Below are positions 23,092-31,282 of a DNA stretch of 36,478 nucleotides, piece after piece. Both the position numbers and the translations under genes were made by a program. The notes below the pieces were generated by a model. The model searched no databases. It saw only the letters and a program-made list of their open reading frames with translations, and was not told the DNA's origin. How positions within the stretch are numbered: the first letter of the stretch is position 1; the number at the start of each line of letters is the position of its first letter. The DNA is from Burkholderiales bacterium (GTDB lineage: Bacteria > Pseudomonadota > Gammaproteobacteria > Burkholderiales > Burkholderiaceae_E), in contig SYIM01000282.1 of the NCBI GenBank assembly GCA_005798775.1, positions 1 to 36,478 on the forward strand, in the 5' to 3' direction.

Positions 23092-25530
23092 TCAGAAAGC
23101 GACCGGCGCGGACGCTGCGGACCGGTCGGCAGCGGCCGCCAATGCCAGCAGCACCCGCTCCGGCGTGAGCGGAAGCTCGAACATCTCAACGCCGTGAGGT
23201 GCGAGCGCATCGTTCACCGCATTGGCCACCGCAGCCGCAGCCCCCACAATGCTCGCCTCTCCCACACCCTTGCCACCGAGCAGCGTCCCGGGCACTGGTG
23301 TTTCAACGTGCCCGACCACGATATCGGGCATTTCCGCAGCCATGGGAACCAGGTAATCGGCTAGCGTACCTGACAGCAGTTGCGCGTGATCGTCATAGCG
23401 GCACTCCTCAAAAAGCGCGGCGCCGATTCCCTGCACCACACCGCCTCGTAACTGCTCATCGACCAAAAGCGGATTGACGACGCGTCCGCAGTCATCAACT
23501 ACCCAATGCCCCAGAAGATGGATCAGTCCGGTATCGGTATCGACCTGCACCAGGCTGGCCTGAACGCCATTGGCAATCTGGTAGGGGCGCGATGGCTGAA
23601 CATGCGCGGTCACCATCGGCTCCACCGGGCCAATCGGGCCCAAGCGATACGGCTGGTAGTGCAGAACAAAGCCGATCTCGGCGAGCCCCACACTGCGGTC
23701 CGTACCCACGACCCGAAGCCTACCCTCGGCGAACTCGAGATCAGCTTCCTGTGCCTCCAGCAGCTCGGCCCCCGCCTTCACCAGCCGCTGTTTCAGCTCG
23801 CCCACTGCCACAAGAGTCGCCTCGCCACTCACGGACAAACCTCGCGAGGCCCAGGTTCCACCGCCCATGGGGGTCACCGCGGTATCGCCGTGCACGATCC
23901 TGATTGAATCGAGATCGATCCCGAACGCATCGGCAATCAGCTGACCGAGGCCAGTCTCCAGCCCCTGGCCCTGAAACTGGGCGCTGGTGATGCAGGTGAA
24001 TCCACCGTTGGCCTCCAGCCGCAGTGAACAGCCATCACCTGCCGCAATCGCCACGCCCGCGCCGCCGTAGGCCATGGAGTTGGGGGCCGATTGTTCAATG
24101 AAACTTGCAAACCCGATACCAAGGCTACGCCCCTGCGCACGTGCCTGCCACTGCGTATCGCGCAGCAACGGGTAATTCATCAGCTCGAGCAACTGGTCTG
24201 TGCAGGCGTTAAAACTCAGCTCCCCGCCAGGCTCCAGGCCACCCGGGGTTCGCGGTCCGTCGCGCTCGAGCGAGCGGAAATTTCTGCGACGGATTTCCAC
24301 CGGGTCAATACCGAGCGCGCGTGCGGCGGAATCAATCAGCATCTCGGTGACCGCGCAGGCAATCGGTTGCCCAACGCCTCGGTAGGAGCCGATCGCGGGT
24401 TTATTTTGAAAAGCGACGCGGACCCGGGCACGAAGCGACAGGGCCCGGTAGGGCGCTGCAATGCCAGAGACGGCATGCAAGGCCTCCAAGGCGCTACTGC
24501 GGGGATACACCGATACCGCGCCCGCTTCGACCTGATCGTCCACCTCGAAACCCAGCAGCGTGCCGTCGGCCGCCACCCGGATGCGTGCCGATACTGTGTG
24601 AGCGCGCGAGTGAATGTCGGACGCAAACGCCTCCAGTCGGTCGACCACGTATTTCACCGGACGCGCAAGAAGCCGCGCAGCGGCGGCTACCGCCATTTCG
24701 TCCTCATAGCAATGAAGCTTCACACCAAACCCGCCGCCCACATCGGGCACCACCACCCTTACCTGATGCTCGGCGAGCGACAGCTGGGCGGCAAGCACCG
24801 CCCGCATTTGGTGCGGAACCTGCGTGGACGCATGGACGGTGAGCTGCTGCTGCGCGGGATCGAAGTCGGCAATCAGGCCTCGCGGCTCGAGCGACACGCC
24901 AGTATGGCGCGGAAACCGGAGCCGCCGTTCAAGGTCAACCGCAGGCGGGGCGTGATCGCGGACCGCATCGATCCGATGTTGAAACAGGAGGTTATCGCCG
25001 AGCTCGGCATGCAGGATGATCGCATCGCTCGCAAGGGCTGCGGACGCACTCGCGAGTGCGGGGAGCGGGTCCCATTGAGCATCGATCAGCGCAACCGCGT
25101 CCTCAGCCTGCGCCCCTGTCTCGGCGAGTACCAGCGCAACCGGCTGGCCCTGCCAGAGCGCGCGCTCCTTCACCAATGCAGACTGCTCCACGGAACGATG
25201 CGCAGCGAGCGTGGGCATTCGCGCGATCCAAGGCTTGAGTACCGGCTCCAGATCATCAGCAGTCAGTACCGCCACCACACCTGGCGAGTTGCGCGCCGCC
25301 GTGGTGTCCAGCGCCAGTAACCGGGCATGCGGATGAGGACTGCGAAGAAACGCAGCCGCCAACGCACCCGCGATCTGCAGGTCATCGAGATAACGGCCGC
25401 GCCCGGAGACCAGCTGGCGCGCCTTCGGCCGTGGTAGCGGCTGACCGATGAGCGAACGCCGCCGCTGTGGACGAGATACGGGGCCCTGCCCCGACTGAAT
25501 GACCGGGAGCTTGATGCTGTTGCTGTTCAA
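23092..25530 (-). CDS. Molybdopterin-binding large subunit of a CoxLMS-type hydroxylase
   Basis: Xanthine-dehydrogenase-family large subunit of 812 aa. The N-terminal IGQPLPRPKARQLVSGRGRYLDD is typical, PDVGGGFGVKLHCYEDE binds the cofactor region, and the catalytic glutamate is E758 in GGKGVGEAS. The active-site loop reads SYRGVGQP and lacks the CO dehydrogenase cysteine signature AYRCSF, so this is an organic-substrate hydroxylase, not CO dehydrogenase. It starts with TTG at 25530 in a TTGA overlap with the TRAP receptor gene. It should work with the FAD and 2Fe-2S subunits encoded 1.7 kb further on. The substrate is likely an aromatic, heteroaromatic or aldehyde compound (inference). Confidence 0.93.
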   Translation of the reverse strand: MNSNSIKLPVIQSGQGPVSRPQRRRSLIGQPLPRPKARQLVSGRGRYLDDLQIAGALAAAFLRSPHPHARLLALDTTAARNSPGVVAVLTADDLEPVLKPWIARMPTLAAHRSVEQSALVKERALWQGQPVALVLAETGAQAEDAVALIDAQWDPLPALASASAALASDAIILHAELGDNLLFQHRIDAVRDHAPPAVDLERRLRFPRHTGVSLEPRGLIADFDPAQQQLTVHASTQVPHQMRAVLAAQLSLAEHQVRVVVPDVGGGFGVKLHCYEDEMAVAAAARLLARPVKYVVDRLEAFASDIHSRAHTVSARIRVAADGTLLGFEVDDQVEAGAVSVYPRSSALEALHAVSGIAAPYRALSLRARVRVAFQNKPAIGSYRGVGQPIACAVTEMLIDSAARALGIDPVEIRRRNFRSLERDGPRTPGGLEPGGELSFNACTDQLLELMNYPLLRDTQWQARAQGRSLGIGFASFIEQSAPNSMAYGGAGVAIAAGDGCSLRLEANGGFTCITSAQFQGQGLETGLGQLIADAFGIDLDSIRIVHGDTAVTPMGGGTWASRGLSVSGEATLVAVGELKQRLVKAGAELLEAQEADLEFAEGRLRVVGTDRSVGLAEIGFVLHYQPYRLGPIGPVEPMVTAHVQPSRPYQIANGVQASLVQVDTDTGLIHLLGHWVVDDCGRVVNPLLVDEQLRGGVVQGIGAALFEECRYDDHAQLLSGTLADYLVPMAAEMPDIVVGHVETPVPGTLLGGKGVGEASIVGAAAAVANAVNDALAPHGVEMFELPLTPERVLLALAAAADRSAASAPVAF

Positions 25531-26477
25531 CGGTCGAGCACCTGCCGCAGCGCACGGGTCTGCTCTGGCGCACGCTTGATCATCTCGCTCCAGTAGGCGT
25601 CATAAGCGCCCTTCCTGAATTCAGCGCCCAGATCAACCGCGCGGATCCCAGCATCAGCCTGACGCTTACTTTCCGCTGCCACCTTGTCAGCCACCCACTT
25701 GACGTTTTCCTGATCGAACCAGGCCGCGGTCTTTTCCAGTGCTGCGCGCTGCGCCGGCGTGAGCGACTGCCATTTCTTGTCATTGACCAGCACGTTGACA
25801 ATGACCGTGTAGAAACCCGGATCAACGCGATAGCGTGTGAAAGCACCCCAGCCCAGATCGAAAATACCGATGAGCGGCCAGCCGTAACCGTCAACCACGC
25901 CGCGTTCGAGCGCCTGTTGAACTTCACCGGGTGCCGTGTTGACCAGACTCACTCCCAGAGCCTGAAAGAACGGCGTGTAATTGGGGGTGGTGCGCAGCTT
26001 CATCGCCTTGAGGTCCTCCACCTTGGCAACGGGCTTGCTCGTAAAGATATGAAACCGGATGCCATCACCGTAGGAGGCGAGCAGATGAGTGCCCATGCGC
26101 TGGCGATGGGCTGCCTGCAAGGTTGCATAGGCGCCAGATTTTTTTTGCTCGATGGTCGAGGTGGTGGCCAAAATCTGCGAATCAGCCTCGGGCATGACGC
26201 TCACATAAAACGCGGGCGGCAGGCACACCACATCAAGCACGCCGCTACGCACAGCATTGGCCTGCTCGAAAGAGGGAATGGCTTCCGGACCGCCCACCAG
26301 CCGAATCTGGACTGTCCCCTTGGCTTCGGTATTGAGCTGGTTCACAAATCGTCCGCACATCTCGCCGAACGCCGTGTTCACCGGTACGAACACCCCTGCC
26401 CGAAGGGTGACTTCCTGGGCGGCTGCCGCCCCCGCCAACCCCACCGAAATCGCCGCTGCGGTCAATAAATGCTTCAT
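25527..26477 (-). CDS. TRAP transporter substrate-binding protein (DctP family)
   Basis: Periplasmic receptor of 316 aa. A signal peptide runs MKHLLTAAAISVGLAGAAAAQE. LKAMKLRTTPN contains the conserved arginine that binds the ligand carboxylate, and ALERGVVDGYGW is the family segment after it. DctP proteins deliver organic acids to DctQM permeases; no dctQ or dctM is found in the window, so it must use partners encoded elsewhere. GGAGA lies 5 nt before the ATG. Its neighbours (Rieske dioxygenase upstream and Mo hydroxylase overlapping downstream) suggest an aromatic carboxylate as ligand (inference). Confidence 0.93.
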   Translation of the reverse strand: MKHLLTAAAISVGLAGAAAAQEVTLRAGVFVPVNTAFGEMCGRFVNQLNTEAKGTVQIRLVGGPEAIPSFEQANAVRSGVLDVVCLPPAFYVSVMPEADSQILATTSTIEQKKSGAYATLQAAHRQRMGTHLLASYGDGIRFHIFTSKPVAKVEDLKAMKLRTTPNYTPFFQALGVSLVNTAPGEVQQALERGVVDGYGWPLIGIFDLGWGAFTRYRVDPGFYTVIVNVLVNDKKWQSLTPAQRAALEKTAAWFDQENVKWVADKVAAESKRQADAGIRAVDLGAEFRKGAYDAYWSEMIKRAPEQTRALRQVLDR

Positions 26478-26521
26478 TCGAGTCTCCGTTAATCGATGAT
26501 ATTCAAATGGCCCTTGATTAC

Positions 26522-27004
26522 CTAAAGGGGTACCGCAAACCCTCGATGCCCACCGTCACAATCGAGCAGCCGCACGGTCTTCGAGACCATTCGGAGTTGC
26601 TCCTGATTCACGTCGAGACGATGCAGGCAGCGCGCGCTAAACAGCCGTTGTTCGGCCTCGCGGACCATCACAATCAGTTGTAGCGAGGACACCTCAATTC
26701 CACCTTCAGCGGTGGTTTCAGCGGTGAGCGCACTCAGGTGGTGATGCGTCCGAGACGGCGGCTGTTCAATATGGATCACCGGGCTCGAGAGCCGCCTGAC
26801 GCGAAGCGAAAGCAGCCGCCGGTCTTCGTAGAGAAGCGACAGCGCATCATCGGGAGAGCGCTGCTCCCAGGAAGCTGGCATCCAGTACCAGGCATCGTCG
26901 GCGAATAGCGAAAGCCATTCGTCAAAGCGACGCTCGTCGAGCAGGCGCGCCTCGCGTACAACCAGCTCCATCGCACGGCTCAGCGTCTCAGGATCTTGGC
27001 TCAT
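26522..27004 (-). CDS. Aromatic ring-hydroxylating dioxygenase beta subunit
   Basis: Small structural subunit of a Rieske oxygenase, 160 aa, NTF2-like fold. The segments LLDERRFDEWLSLFADDAWYWMPAS and RTHHHLS match the family, and length is normal. It stabilises the alpha3beta3 assembly and has no cofactor. The start at 27004 overlaps the alpha stop as ATGA; a longer upstream reading inside the alpha gene is rejected. No ferredoxin or reductase gene follows; the next gene is the TRAP receptor 44 bp on. Confidence 0.93.
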   Translation of the reverse strand: MSQDPETLSRAMELVVREARLLDERRFDEWLSLFADDAWYWMPASWEQRSPDDALSLLYEDRRLLSLRVRRLSSPVIHIEQPPSRTHHHLSALTAETTAEGGIEVSSLQLIVMVREAEQRLFSARCLHRLDVNQEQLRMVSKTVRLLDCDGGHRGFAVPL

Positions 27005-28326
27005 GACGCTGCTGCGCTCGCGACTGCCATCCAACGTCTCCACGCGCCAAACTGTAGCCTGATCGGCATTTCGCTGGTGCCGGGGGCGAGCCACTCGGAA
27101 CCAGAATCGCGATCGCGTCGCGCACCTCTCGAGACGTCCAGCCATTCCGGGCCCTGACCCGCGAAGCCCCGCTGGCAGCGCTCGAACACCTCAAGGTCAT
27201 CGGCCGCCACCAGCGATGCAGGCGAGGCCGCCGCCGTCAGAAAGCGTAGCGTGAGGCGGATCATCTCATCCGGTGCGCCATCGAGCGCGAAGCACCAACT
27301 GGTCACCTGGGTGAGATCGGGGGCAAGCGGCTGAACCACTCGCATCGCCTGAAAACGGGAATTGATCGATACGTTCGGCCAGACCAGATTGTTGAACCGG
27401 TCAATCGCCAGGATCTCTCGTGCTCGCGACTCACCGTTCGCTCCAGCCAGCGCATCGAAGTAGCGCCTGAACACGGGATCATCGCGCTGCGCGGCAATCA
27501 CCCCCTGCCGATAAAAGCTGTCCATGCTCACATGGCCACCGCCAAAGCCATGGATCGACAACTCGTCCCAATCCGCCGGCCGCAGACCGTTAGCGAGTTG
27601 CATCTGAACCACTTGCCCCGTCACCCCAGGAAGCGACGCAGCATCCCGATCTGAACGCGCTGCGGTCACCGCGCTGGCATGAACGACACCGGGATGAACC
27701 AGGTCAACCGCGTTCTCCATAAAAAGCTTCCAGTTGCCGCGGTAGACCATGCGGAGCGCCCCACCCACCTGGGTCACGCGTCCGGCTGGCGCCCGATCCA
27801 CCAGATTATCAATGGCAAACGCAATACCCTGAAGAAATTCGGCAAGCGACGGGCCTTGAGCCGCATGGCTCGCAAACACAAAGCCTCGATAGGACTCGAC
27901 TCTTGGCGCGCGCGCAACATTTCGGGCACTTGCATCATGCAGGTACGCCTCCGGGTAGCCCTCGGGCAGCGGCAGCCCGGTGAGCGTGCCCGCCGAGTCA
28001 AAACTCCATGCGTGATAAGGGCAAATGAGATGCCGGCTGTGACCGCGTTCGCCACTCACCAGTCGGGAGCCCCGATGCGGACAGCGATTATGGAGGAGCG
28101 ATAGCGCGCCTTCCTCGCCCCGGATCAGGATCATTTCATCCGGTCCCAGCCGGGTAAGCAGCCAGTCGCCCGCGGCGCTCACCTGACTTTCGTGACCGAC
28201 ATACAGCCATGCGCGGCGAAAGATTCGCTCCTGTTCGGCAGCAAACACTGTCGGATCGGTATACACCGAGCGGTGCACCCGCTGCTCCGTGGCAAGAGCT
28301 GTGAAGTCAGGACTGGAGGGTGGCAT
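27001..28326 (-). CDS. Aromatic ring-hydroxylating dioxygenase alpha subunit (Rieske)
   Basis: Catalytic subunit of 441 aa. The Rieske cluster is ligated by C82, H84, C102 and H105 (CPHRG ... CPYHAW). The mononuclear iron site has D208 and H211 and H216 in ENAVDLVHPGVVH, with the carboxylate ligand probably D377 in DDLEVFERCQ. It inserts O2 into an aromatic acid or ring using electrons from a ferredoxin and reductase that are missing here. It heads the long minus unit; the ATG has no clear Shine-Dalgarno. A good promoter lies 83-111 bp upstream. Substrate class, likely a benzoate, anthranilate or similar ring acid, cannot be fixed. Confidence 0.94.
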   Translation of the reverse strand: MPPSSPDFTALATEQRVHRSVYTDPTVFAAEQERIFRRAWLYVGHESQVSAAGDWLLTRLGPDEMILIRGEEGALSLLHNRCPHRGSRLVSGERGHSRHLICPYHAWSFDSAGTLTGLPLPEGYPEAYLHDASARNVARAPRVESYRGFVFASHAAQGPSLAEFLQGIAFAIDNLVDRAPAGRVTQVGGALRMVYRGNWKLFMENAVDLVHPGVVHASAVTAARSDRDAASLPGVTGQVVQMQLANGLRPADWDELSIHGFGGGHVSMDSFYRQGVIAAQRDDPVFRRYFDALAGANGESRAREILAIDRFNNLVWPNVSINSRFQAMRVVQPLAPDLTQVTSWCFALDGAPDEMIRLTLRFLTAAASPASLVAADDLEVFERCQRGFAGQGPEWLDVSRGARRDRDSGSEWLAPGTSEMPIRLQFGAWRRWMAVASAAAS

Positions 28327-28408
28327 GAGGCATCAAACAGGGCAAAGGCGATCACCATCCGGTTTCGACCATGCGACACCGGTTGGCTGCAAAAACAGGA
28401 AGCCTCAG

Positions 28409-28437
28409 ATCATGACGATCCTAAGCCGCGCTGACAA
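28409..28437 (-). promoter_or_regulatory. Promoter candidate for the dioxygenase unit
   Basis: Reading the minus strand, TTGTCA (28437-28432) and CATGAT (28414-28409) are separated by 17 bp; the matches are 5/6 and 4/6 to sigma-70. It is well placed before the dioxygenase alpha start at 28326. Confidence 0.45.
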
Positions 28438-28486
28438 GCGGCGCGACAGCGGCGGATGGGAGCGGCGGACGATTCGGGTCCGTGGT

Positions 28487-28516
28487 TTGCCCTATCCTTG
28501 CGGGCTGGCCTAAAAT
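28487..28516 (+). promoter_or_regulatory. Promoter candidate for the adenylate cyclase
   Basis: TTGCCC (28487-28492) and TAAAAT (28511-28516) are 18 bp apart, matches 4/6 and 5/6. The cyclase ATG is 27 bp after the -10. With the minus-strand promoter this makes a 216 bp divergent control region; no strong operator repeat is evident in it. Confidence 0.5.
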
Positions 28517-28542
28517 GATTTCCCGTTAACAGGCGAGTAGCG

Positions 28543-30528
28543 ATGGAGGAAGCACGCGACACCCGGAAGCTTGCGGCAATCATGGTTGCCGATGTAGTCG
28601 GCTATTCCCGCCTGGTCGCGGCCAATGAGTCAGGCACGCTATCTCGGCTCAGGGCATGCCTCGGCGCCCTGATCCATCCCGCTGTTTCAGAGCGAACCGG
28701 CCGAATCTTCAAGACCACCGGCGACGGCTTTCTTGCCTCGTTTGATAGCGCGATCGATGCCGTGGAGTGCGCGGTCCTCATTCAGCGCCGCATGGCGGAG
28801 CGAGCCGCCGGCGAGCCTGCCGACGAACGGATCGTCTTTCGCATTGGCATCAATGTGGGCGACGTGGTGGTTGAAGGCGACGATCTCCAAGGAGGTGGCG
28901 TCAATGTGGCCGCACGTCTCGAGGCCGCAGCCACACCCGGTGGCATCACCATCTCCGGCACCGTCTACGACCATGTGCGCGACCGACTGCAACATCCCAT
29001 CGAAGACCTTGGTGAGATCAGCGTCAAGAACATCCCCTATCCCATCCATGCCTACCGGGTGCACACCTCGGATTCCCCTGGGGGGCAGCCCACTGCGCCG
29101 CGCCGCATCGCCCCCGCTAACACTTCGCAACGCCGGGGATTGCAGCTCAGTCCCGCGCTGGTCGGCCTCGCACTGGTGACGATTGCGGGCGTCCTGGCGT
29201 TCTGGCGCCCCTGGGCCAGCCCGCCCGAGCTGGTGGCTGGACCCGACAGCGAGCTCACCCCCGCGCAACAGGCCGCAGCCGCGGCTGGGCAGATCCTGTC
29301 GCCACGTTTGCCCCGCGCACCATCAAGCGAACGGAACATGCTGCTCGTGCTGCCCTTCACCAATCAATCAGGCGACCCGGAGCAAGCATATTTCAGCGAC
29401 GGCGTGACCGAAGACGTGATCAACTCGCTCGCCCGGATTGCGGGCTTCACGGTCATTGCGCGTAACACCGCGTTCACGTACAAGGGCAAGCCTGTCAATG
29501 CGCAGACAGTTGGCCAGGAACTGGGTGTTCGCTACCTGCTCGAGGGCAGCATTCAAAGACAGGGTGACCGCCTGCGCCTCAACGCACAGCTGGTCGACAC
29601 CGCAAGCGGCAACACGGTATGGGCTGAGCGCTTTGATCGCCGGATGGCCGATGTGTTCGTGGTCCAGGATGAACTCGCCGACCGCATCGTGGGCACCGTT
29701 GCAGCGCAGCTTCGCCGTCGTGAGGGTCAGCGCGCACTCGCTGCCAACCCCGAAACGCTGGATGCCTTTGATCTCACCCTGCGGGCGCGTCAGCTTCGCG
29801 GCACCAGCAATCGGGATGACCTCATCGAAGCTCGGCGGATGCTGGAGCGGGCCATTGCGCTCGACCCCCGCTTCGTGCCGGCCCACACCCTGCTTTACGG
29901 CGTGGTTAACCAGTTTTTTATCAACCGCTGGACCGCAGAGTTTAACGCGCCAGCCACCACTCAGGCCATGCTCGATATCGCAGGCAAGGCGGTCTCGATC
30001 GCGCCGTCTGACTCCATGGCCCGCGCCACCTATGCAGAAAGTCTCACGCTGGTTGGCCAGCACGGTACGGCCGTAGCGCAGATCGAGTCGGTGGTGTCGA
30101 ACACCTCTGCCGACACGGACCTTCTCAGGCTTGCAGCCACCGTTTTCGGCCGCGCTGGCGAATTCGAACGTTCGGTATCGGTAATGAAGCGGGTGCTGCA
30201 GCTTGACCCGGTGACCACCCCTGGCAATCTTGCCTCGCCACTGGGGAGCTCACTCTATCTGCAGGGCAAATACGCTGAAGCGGCGGATTACGCTGGCCAG
30301 TGCGTTCGCCGCGCGCCCTCCAACAGTCTTTGCAGACGCTGGTATATCGCCTCGCTGGCACAACTGGGCAAGCTCGACGAGGCTCGTCGCGAGGTCGCTG
30401 AGATGATGGCCTTGAGCCCTGGCCTCACGGTAAGCGAACAGTCACAGCGCATGGCACGCAGCTATCGAGACCCCGAACACGTGCGACATCACGCCGAGGG
30501 ACTCAGAAAAGCGGGTGTCCCTGACTGA
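28543..30528 (+). CDS. Class III adenylate/guanylate cyclase with membrane anchor and TPR-type C-terminus
   Basis: 661 aa signalling protein. Residues 10-175 form the cyclase domain with metal aspartates D17 (IMVADVVGYSR) and D61 (TTGDGFL) and the GGVNVAARLEAAA helix. A hydrophobic segment of about 20 residues (LVGLALVTIAGVLAFW, near 205-222) follows. Residues about 265-390 hold the FlgO/TolB-N-like part VLPFTNQSGDPEQAYFSDGVTEDV. The rest consists of TPR-like helical repeats (LERAIALDPRF, MKRVLQLDPVT). Catalysis would make cAMP or cGMP from the cytoplasmic side with the C-terminal half outside the membrane. It is divergent from the dioxygenase unit, and so could be its regulator, though such proteins are common in Burkholderiales and Rhizobiales. 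Confidence 0.9.
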   Translation: MEEARDTRKLAAIMVADVVGYSRLVAANESGTLSRLRACLGALIHPAVSERTGRIFKTTGDGFLASFDSAIDAVECAVLIQRRMAERAAGEPADERIVFRIGINVGDVVVEGDDLQGGGVNVAARLEAAATPGGITISGTVYDHVRDRLQHPIEDLGEISVKNIPYPIHAYRVHTSDSPGGQPTAPRRIAPANTSQRRGLQLSPALVGLALVTIAGVLAFWRPWASPPELVAGPDSELTPAQQAAAAAGQILSPRLPRAPSSERNMLLVLPFTNQSGDPEQAYFSDGVTEDVINSLARIAGFTVIARNTAFTYKGKPVNAQTVGQELGVRYLLEGSIQRQGDRLRLNAQLVDTASGNTVWAERFDRRMADVFVVQDELADRIVGTVAAQLRRREGQRALAANPETLDAFDLTLRARQLRGTSNRDDLIEARRMLERAIALDPRFVPAHTLLYGVVNQFFINRWTAEFNAPATTQAMLDIAGKAVSIAPSDSMARATYAESLTLVGQHGTAVAQIESVVSNTSADTDLLRLAATVFGRAGEFERSVSVMKRVLQLDPVTTPGNLASPLGSSLYLQGKYAEAADYAGQCVRRAPSNSLCRRWYIASLAQLGKLDEARREVAEMMALSPGLTVSEQSQRMARSYRDPEHVRHHAEGLRKAGVPD

Positions 30529-30542
30529 TCATCGGTCAGTCA
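30522..30542. terminator. Inverted repeat spanning two convergent stop codons
   Basis: TGACTGA pairs perfectly with TCAGTCA around a 7-base loop. It covers the stop of the cyclase gene (30526-30528) and the stop of the SDR gene (30536-30538), which are only 7 bp apart. Confidence 0.35.
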
Positions 30543-31279
30543 AGCACCAGGGCGCCGCTGGTGTTGAACACCTCGCCACTCACCGCCGCGCAGTCATCCG
30601 AGAGCAGAAACATCACCTGGGCCGCCACCTGATCGGCACTGCTGAACCGTCCGAGCGGAATGGTTTTCAGGAGCCGGGCGCGCCCCGCCGCACCCAGCCG
30701 ATCAAGCATGACGGTATCCACCGGTCCGGGCGCAATGCAATTCACCCGGACGCCCGCGCTTGCCCAGTCACGCGCGAGAAATCGGGCGAGATTGATGATC
30801 CCGGCCTTTGCCACCGCATAGGCGGCCCCAGACACCGAGCTGCCGCCAGTGCGACCGTTGGTTGATGAGAAAAGCACCACCGCGCCTCGTGAGGCTGCCA
30901 GATGGGGCGCTGCCTCGCGACAGAACAGAAACGCCGAGTCGAGATTGACCGCGAGCTGGCTGCGCCACTCGGCAAGCGAACAGGCTTCGATACCGCCCGA
31001 CCCCACGCGTCCCACGGTGTGCACGAGCCAATCGAGACGTCCAAAGTGCGCGACCGTTCGCGACACCGCTTCGGATGCGTCAGCTTCTAGCGTCGCATCG
31101 CCTGCCAGACGCAACATTCGCCGCCCGGAACGACACGCAAGGCGCCCCGGAACATCCAGGGCGGCGATGCTCGCGCCAGCGGCGTGAAGCCGCGTAACGA
31201 CCACCGCACCAATGCCGCCCGCAGCGCCCGTGACGAGCGCCACCTTGCCAGCTGCAGTTCGCGCTGGTGAGATTCCCAT
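30536..31279 (-). CDS. Short-chain dehydrogenase/reductase (SDR)
   Basis: Classical SDR of 247 aa. The NAD(P) loop is TGAAGGIG; the catalytic set is N in VNLDSAF, S in LFSSTNG, and YAVAK with the Tyr and Lys, followed by INLARFLARDWASAGVRVNCIAPGPVDT. It oxidises or reduces a secondary alcohol or carbonyl, or dehydrogenates a dihydrodiol. It lies 3 bp after the TenA/HDO-like gene and probably shares its transcript. It is convergent with the cyclase gene. Typical substrates cannot be read from sequence. Confidence 0.92.
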   Translation of the reverse strand: MGISPARTAAGKVALVTGAAGGIGAVVVTRLHAAGASIAALDVPGRLACRSGRRMLRLAGDATLEADASEAVSRTVAHFGRLDWLVHTVGRVGSGGIEACSLAEWRSQLAVNLDSAFLFCREAAPHLAASRGAVVLFSSTNGRTGGSSVSGAAYAVAKAGIINLARFLARDWASAGVRVNCIAPGPVDTVMLDRLGAAGRARLLKTIPLGRFSSADQVAAQVMFLLSDDCAAVSGEVFNTSGALVLD

Positions 31280-31282
31280 GGC

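Noticed and set aside
24091-25320. 409-codon open frame on the plus strand
   Set aside because: It is antisense to the CoxL-type gene, whose motifs are intact; its translation is rich in His, Arg and Gln, has no recognisable domain, and arises from the codon bias of the minus strand.
23092-25530. Carbon monoxide dehydrogenase (coxL)
   Set aside because: The AYRCSF active-site loop with the copper-binding cysteine is absent; the loop reads SYRGVGQP.
29368-30063. 231-codon open frame on the minus strand
   Set aside because: Antisense to the cyclase gene; no family resemblance.
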